NCBI RefSeq assembly: GCF_002482385.1
Contig: NZ_DLFW01000002.1
Location: forward strand, 1-64,000
DNA length: 64,000 nucleotides
From: Dysgonomonas sp. UBA7710
GTDB taxonomy: Bacteria; Bacteroidota; Bacteroidia; Bacteroidales; Dysgonomonadaceae
Reading direction: 5' to 3'
Shown: in pieces, positions 60,434 to 64,000 of the stretch
How the letters are laid out: every line of letters begins with the position of its first letter
Position numbering within the stretch: the first letter of the stretch is position 1
Notes under the pieces: model-generated
The model's input: the letters and a program-made list of their open reading frames with translations, nothing else
What the model was told of the DNA's origin: nothing
Database searches by the model: none
Position numbers and translations under genes: made by a program

Positions 60434-62386
60434 TTAGGATTGCTGCTCCCATGCATTCATCATTTTCTCTACTTCTTCATTCAATTGGGCAGCAAAGTTA
60501 GTAAATTTCATCGAACCTTTATCACCTTCGCCCTGTTTTCTTACCGAAACTTCTTCAGTTTCTGCTTCTTTCTCGCCTACAATGAGTAAATAAGGGATTC
60601 TTTTCAATTCATTATCGCGGATTTTACGTCCTATTTTTTCATTACGGTCATCCACTTGTGAACTAATTCCCTGTTGTTTGAAATAGCTGTTCACTTTGTG
60701 AGCATAATCATTGAACTTCTCGCTGATAGGTAATATTACTACCTGGTCAGGCGCCAGCCATAACGGGAATTTACCCGCAGTATGCTCGATAAGCACTGCA
60801 ATGAAACGCTCCATCGAGCCAAACGGTGCACGGTGAATCATCACCGGGCGGTGTTTTTGGTTGTCGGCTCCTGTATATTCGAGTTCGAAACGTTCTGGGA
60901 GATTATAGTCAACCTGGATTGTTCCCAACTGCCAGCGACGGCCTAAGGCGTCTTTTACCATAAAGTCGAGCTTAGGGCCATAGAAGGCCGCTTCGCCAAG
61001 TTCAACTTTTGCAGGCAGGCCCTTTTCTTCGCAGGCTTCTATAATAGCCCGCTCTGCTTTTTCCCAGTTTTCATCACTGCCAATATATTTTTCGCGGTTT
61101 TCAGGGTCGCGTAAAGATATCTGGGCTTCGAAATTTTCAAAGTCAAGCGCCTTAAAGATAATGAAAACAATGTCCATTACTTTCAGGAATTCAGCTTTCA
61201 ATTGCTCAGGTGTACAGAATATATGCGCATCGTCCTGAGTAAATCCACGGACACGGGTCAAGCCGTGAAGTTCCCCACTTTGTTCGTAACGGTAAACAGT
61301 ACCAAACTCAGCCAGACGCAAAGGAAGGTCTTTGTATGAGCGTGGAATTATTTTGTAAATCTCGCAGTGGTGAGGACAGTTCATCGGTTTCAATAAGAAC
61401 TCTTCTCCCTCTTCCGGTGTATGGATAGGCTGGAAAGAATCCTTACCGTACTTTTCGTAGTGTCCCGAAGTAACGTACAATATCTTGCTGCCTATATGCG
61501 GAGTCATTACCTGCTGGTAATCAAATTTACGCTGGATTTTCTTTAAGAAATCTTCCAGTTTCAAACGTAACTGAGTACCACGTGGAAGCCATAATGGAAG
61601 CCCTTTTCCTACATTCTCGGAAAAAGCGAATAATTCCAGTTCTTTCCCGATCTTGCGGTGGTCGCGTTTTTTCGCTTCCTCAAGCATTATCAGATACTCG
61701 TCCAGCATTTTCTTTTTAGGGAAAGTGATACCGTAGAGACGGGTAAGTTGTTTGCGCTTTTCGTCGCCACGCCAGTATGCACCTGCCGCACTAAGGATTT
61801 TTACAGCCTTAATGTAAGATGTATTAGGTAAATGTGGTCCACGGCAAAGGTCAGTGAATACACCTTGTGTATATGTTGTGATGGTGCCGTCTTCAAGATC
61901 ATTTATAAGCTCTACCTTATAATTTTCGTGACGGGCATCGAACATCTTTATTGCATCTGCTTTGGAAATACTCTGACGTTTGATTTCTTCTTTATTGGCG
62001 ATAAGCTCCATCATCTTTGCTTCTATCTTAGGAAAGTCCGCGTCTTTTACGGGAGTATCACCAAAGTCTATATCATAATAAAATCCGTTTTCGATGGCAG
62101 GCCCGATACCGAATTTGGCATGAGGGTAAAGTATCTGTATGGCTTCGGCCATAAGATGGGCGGAAGAATGCCAGTATGCGTGTTTACCGTCTTCATCTTC
62201 CCATTTCAGCAGTTCAATCGTCGCATTTTCGTCTATTGGACGGGTCAAATCCCATACTTGTCCATTGACTTTGGCTGCAAGTACGTCCTGAGCCAGACGC
62301 GAACTGATGCTTTCTGCTATCTGCATCGATGTGGTTCCTTTTGCAAATTCTCGCACGGAACCATCCGGAAATGTAATTTTTATCAT
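60434..62386 (-). CDS. thrS: Threonyl-tRNA synthetase
   Basis: 650 residues, full length. Domains in order: TGS (1-60), editing domain with HSSAHLMAEA and CRGPHLPNT, class II catalytic core with MTPHIGSKILY, RVRGFTQDDAHIFC and HRAPFGSMERF (motif 3), and anticodon-binding domain. It charges tRNA-Thr and proofreads serine. It heads the operon with infC, rpmI and rplT; its -7 box is at 62443. Confidence 0.97.
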   Translation of the reverse strand: MIKITFPDGSVREFAKGTTSMQIAESISSRLAQDVLAAKVNGQVWDLTRPIDENATIELLKWEDEDGKHAYWHSSAHLMAEAIQILYPHAKFGIGPAIENGFYYDIDFGDTPVKDADFPKIEAKMMELIANKEEIKRQSISKADAIKMFDARHENYKVELINDLEDGTITTYTQGVFTDLCRGPHLPNTSYIKAVKILSAAGAYWRGDEKRKQLTRLYGITFPKKKMLDEYLIMLEEAKKRDHRKIGKELELFAFSENVGKGLPLWLPRGTQLRLKLEDFLKKIQRKFDYQQVMTPHIGSKILYVTSGHYEKYGKDSFQPIHTPEEGEEFLLKPMNCPHHCEIYKIIPRSYKDLPLRLAEFGTVYRYEQSGELHGLTRVRGFTQDDAHIFCTPEQLKAEFLKVMDIVFIIFKALDFENFEAQISLRDPENREKYIGSDENWEKAERAIIEACEEKGLPAKVELGEAAFYGPKLDFMVKDALGRRWQLGTIQVDYNLPERFELEYTGADNQKHRPVMIHRAPFGSMERFIAVLIEHTAGKFPLWLAPDQVVILPISEKFNDYAHKVNSYFKQQGISSQVDDRNEKIGRKIRDNELKRIPYLLIVGEKEAETEEVSVRKQGEGDKGSMKFTNFAAQLNEEVEKMMNAWEQQS

Positions 62387-62442
62387 TTTTAGTTTCTATT
62401 TAATTATGCAGCTCCTACAAACAAGCTACTTTTTTGAACTTG

Positions 62443-62450
62443 CAAAAATA
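62443..62450 (-). promoter_or_regulatory. -7 box TATTTTTG for the thrS operon
   Basis: Exact TAnnTTTG on the minus strand, 56 bp upstream of the thrS ATG. No clean -33 partner was found. Confidence 0.5.
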
Positions 62451-62519
62451 ATCATTTTTTGTAACAGAATTGATATTCTGTCTATTTTAATTTAGATATG
62501 CTTTCAGTAAACGGCTATT

Positions 62520-62990
62520 GATAACTGGTTATAAAATAAAAGGTAACAAAGGTTACACTTTTTCAGTAAACAGTAAACAGTTAGCAGTCAACAGTATTTC
62601 ATGCAGAGACGCTAAGGCGCAAAAGGTAACAAAGGTAACAGATATATCAGTTAACAGTAAACAGTTATCAGTAAACAGTATCGTGGTCTGTCATGCTGAG
62701 GGAAACGAAGCATCTCGTCAGAGAGTAGTTAACAACCTGTCTCTCGTATCTTTCTCCAAAAAGGTAACAAAGGTAACAGTATTTACAGTCATCAGTCAAC
62801 AACTCGTAAGATGTAGAACTTTGCGCCTTTGCGTCTTTGCGTGAAACAAAACAAAACGCCAGCCAACTTGTAACTCGTAACTGCCCGAAGGGCGCAGAAA
62901 TAACATTCGCCGAAGCGAAGGCGAGGCAAACTTGTAACTGCTTTAATCAATATTTCAAAGAACTATCAGCCAACAGCTAAAGGCTATCTA
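62520..62990. repeat. Word-repeat island 2, related by inversion to island 1
   Basis: Non-coding DNA made of the same words as 44701-45470, mostly on the opposite strand. AAAGGTAACAAAGGTAAC occurs at about 62539 (one variant), 62621 and 62758. CAGTAAACAGTTATCAGT-type words occur at 62563, 62648 and 62778. Complementary GCAAAGAC tandem units lie at 62818-62842, and a GCCAACAGCTAAAGGC word at 62970. 62782-62904 is an inverted copy of 45083-45201. A TCATGCTGAG...GAAGCATCTC element lies at 62689-62718. Confidence 0.75.
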
Positions 62991-63039
62991 CTTTGGTTAT
63001 ATAGATAAAATTTTTGTAAGAGATTAAAAGATCGTAATA

Positions 63040-63087
63040 ATAAATATTCCTCATAGAACTATATAAAATTCTATGAGGAATATTTAT
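63040..63087 (-). terminator. Perfect 19-bp terminator hairpin after the TPR gene
   Basis: 63040-63058 and 63069-63087 are exactly complementary (ATAAATATTCCTCATAGAA), with a 10-nt AT-rich loop. It lies 16 bp after the stop of the minus-strand TPR gene; the A/T-rich ends would give U residues on either strand. Confidence 0.85.
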
Positions 63088-63102
63088 CGGGAGTATCTTT
63101 AT

Positions 63103-64000
63103 TTATTCCGTCATGCGCTTAATGATGCTATAAGCCTCCACAACGCCCATTTCCCCGGCTTTACGCATATCGTCGAGCGCACGGTCTTTATCTTTGACCT
63201 GGAAGCGGCTTAATCCCCTGTTGTAATACCCTTCGGCAAACTCAGGATCGCGTCTGAGAGCTTCGTTGTAGTCAAGTATGGCGGCACGGTAATCGTTTTG
63301 CTTGTAGCGTATTCCCGCCCTGTTGTAATAAGCATAGATAAATTCCGGATTGAGTTCTATCACCTTATTATAATTCTTTACAATCAGGTCATACTCCATT
63401 TTACCCGGGTCCACGATGGTTGTTGTAGCAGGTAATGAATTATCTTTCTTTATTCCGCCCAAGGTAGCCAAATCCGTTTGATCGCTTTTCTTTTCATATT
63501 CAGGTACATTTTCCCTCAGGTTGAGTTGTTTCGTATATACAACGGCCAGATTGAAGTATGCCAACGTAAATTTCGGATCAAGACTGATTGCCTTATTAAA
63601 GTCTTCAATAGAGTTGGTAAAATCCTGAACGAGCATATAATCCATAGCTCTGGCAAAATAGAGGTCGGCATTTGCCGGCTGATCGGCAATGCGTTTCGAC
63701 AGGTCGTCTATCGATTTGAAGTGTTCCTGTATCTGGAACTCGTTCAGAGAGGCCTCACTGTTGGTGATTCTCAATTTCTTAGGCAGTATCGCCCGTTTGT
63801 TTATATTGTCGATAAGCCGGCTGTAATATACAAACCTGCGTATATCGTTTGGCTTTTCGTAATATGAAACAATAAACTGAGGTTCCAGATCCAGTTTGAC
63901 CTGTTTATTTTGTATGCGGCCTCGGGTATCATTATTATACTTGCTTTTTTCTTCTTCTGTCTTATCTGCTACGACAAGCAGGTTGAATTTGTCGATATCT
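63103..64000 (-). CDS. TPR-repeat protein (partial, 5' end outside the window)
   Basis: The frame is open from the stop at 63103 to the window edge (first complete codon at 63999), giving at least 299 residues; a TTG at 63774 is not the true start. The visible part begins DIDKFNLLVVADKTEEEKSK, continues with EPQFIVSYYEKPNDIRRFVYYSRLI, and then carries TPR units: ADLYFARAMDYMLVQDFTNSIEDFNKAISLDP, FIYAYYNRAGIRYKQNDYRAAILDYNEALRRDP and AEGYYNRGLSRFQVKDKDRALDDMRKA (by position). TPRs act as scaffolds; the function is unknown. The N-terminus is missing, so export cannot be judged. Confidence 0.8.
   Translation of the reverse strand, partial: DIDKFNLLVVADKTEEEKSKYNNDTRGRIQNKQVKLDLEPQFIVSYYEKPNDIRRFVYYSRLIDNINKRAILPKKLRITNSEASLNEFQIQEHFKSIDDLSKRIADQPANADLYFARAMDYMLVQDFTNSIEDFNKAISLDPKFTLAYFNLAVVYTKQLNLRENVPEYEKKSDQTDLATLGGIKKDNSLPATTTIVDPGKMEYDLIVKNYNKVIELNPEFIYAYYNRAGIRYKQNDYRAAILDYNEALRRDPEFAEGYYNRGLSRFQVKDKDRALDDMRKAGEMGVVEAYSIIKRMTE

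Noticed and set aside
61832..62392. 186-codon frame antisense to thrS
   Set aside because: A shadow frame of thrS with no family features.
62518..62844. 108-codon frame across word-repeat island 2
   Set aside because: Its residues (VNSKQLSVNS, KVTKVT) simply translate the repeated words; no domain or conservation is visible.

Overview
The window looks like a chromosomal segment of a Bacteroidales bacterium, most likely Dysgonomonas or a close relative. Reasons: a SusC/SusD polysaccharide utilisation locus (PUL), many exported glycosidases and lipoproteins, promoters with the Bacteroidetes -7 box TAnnTTTG, almost no Shine-Dalgarno sequences, moderately low GC, and the gene orders acpP-fabF-rnc and thrS-infC-rpmI-rplT. 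The genus is an inference; there is no rRNA or other marker in view.

1-0.6 kb: the last codons of an upstream gene (probably transketolase), a perfect hairpin, and rpiB. 0.7-29.9 kb: a large glycan-degradation locus. On the minus strand, in transcription order, lie GH3, then SusC, SusD, a DUF3823 lipoprotein, a strong hairpin, GH92, GH43 with a discoidin-like domain, a pectate-lyase-fold protein, GH31, GH3 with PA14, a double esterase and GH43. On the plus strand lie a membrane-spanning regulator with a Kelch-like sensor and a winged-helix output, GH95 and a GH71/99-like protein. The enzymes are exo-acting and debranching, which fits substituted hemicellulose such as xyloglucan or arabinoxylan. 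I see no endo-glucanase or endo-xylanase.

29.9-41.3 kb: a LytTR two-component pair, a von Willebrand A lipoprotein, a DUF3298 lipoprotein, rsmG, an Rrf2 regulator with its oxidoreductase, an MBL-fold hydrolase, gcvP, and a periplasmic heavy-metal-binding protein next to an NlpE-like lipoprotein.

41.3-45.5 kb: an AT-rich accessory island. It holds a two-gene cassette, a P-loop ATPase with winged-helix C-terminus plus a two-TM protein, followed by about 0.8 kb of intergenic DNA built from a small vocabulary of repeated words. The cassette is the best candidate here for an undescribed (possibly anti-phage) system.

45.5-62.4 kb: mostly core genes: asnA, a uridine-kinase-like nucleoside kinase, an orphan HTH protein, rnc-fabF-acpP, purN, an exported protein of unknown function, class I fumarase, a VOC protein and AraC regulator sharing one operator-like motif, a DUF1080 protein, and rplT-rpmI-infC-thrS. 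A 162-nt potential hairpin lies at 50.1-50.3 kb. 62.5-63.0 kb: a second word-repeat island, partly an inverted copy of the one at 45 kb. 63.1-64.0 kb: a TPR protein cut by the window edge.

Limits: everything was read by eye and no database search was run. Catalytic residue assignments rest on remembered family motifs. Hairpin and promoter calls are sequence matches, not measured sites.
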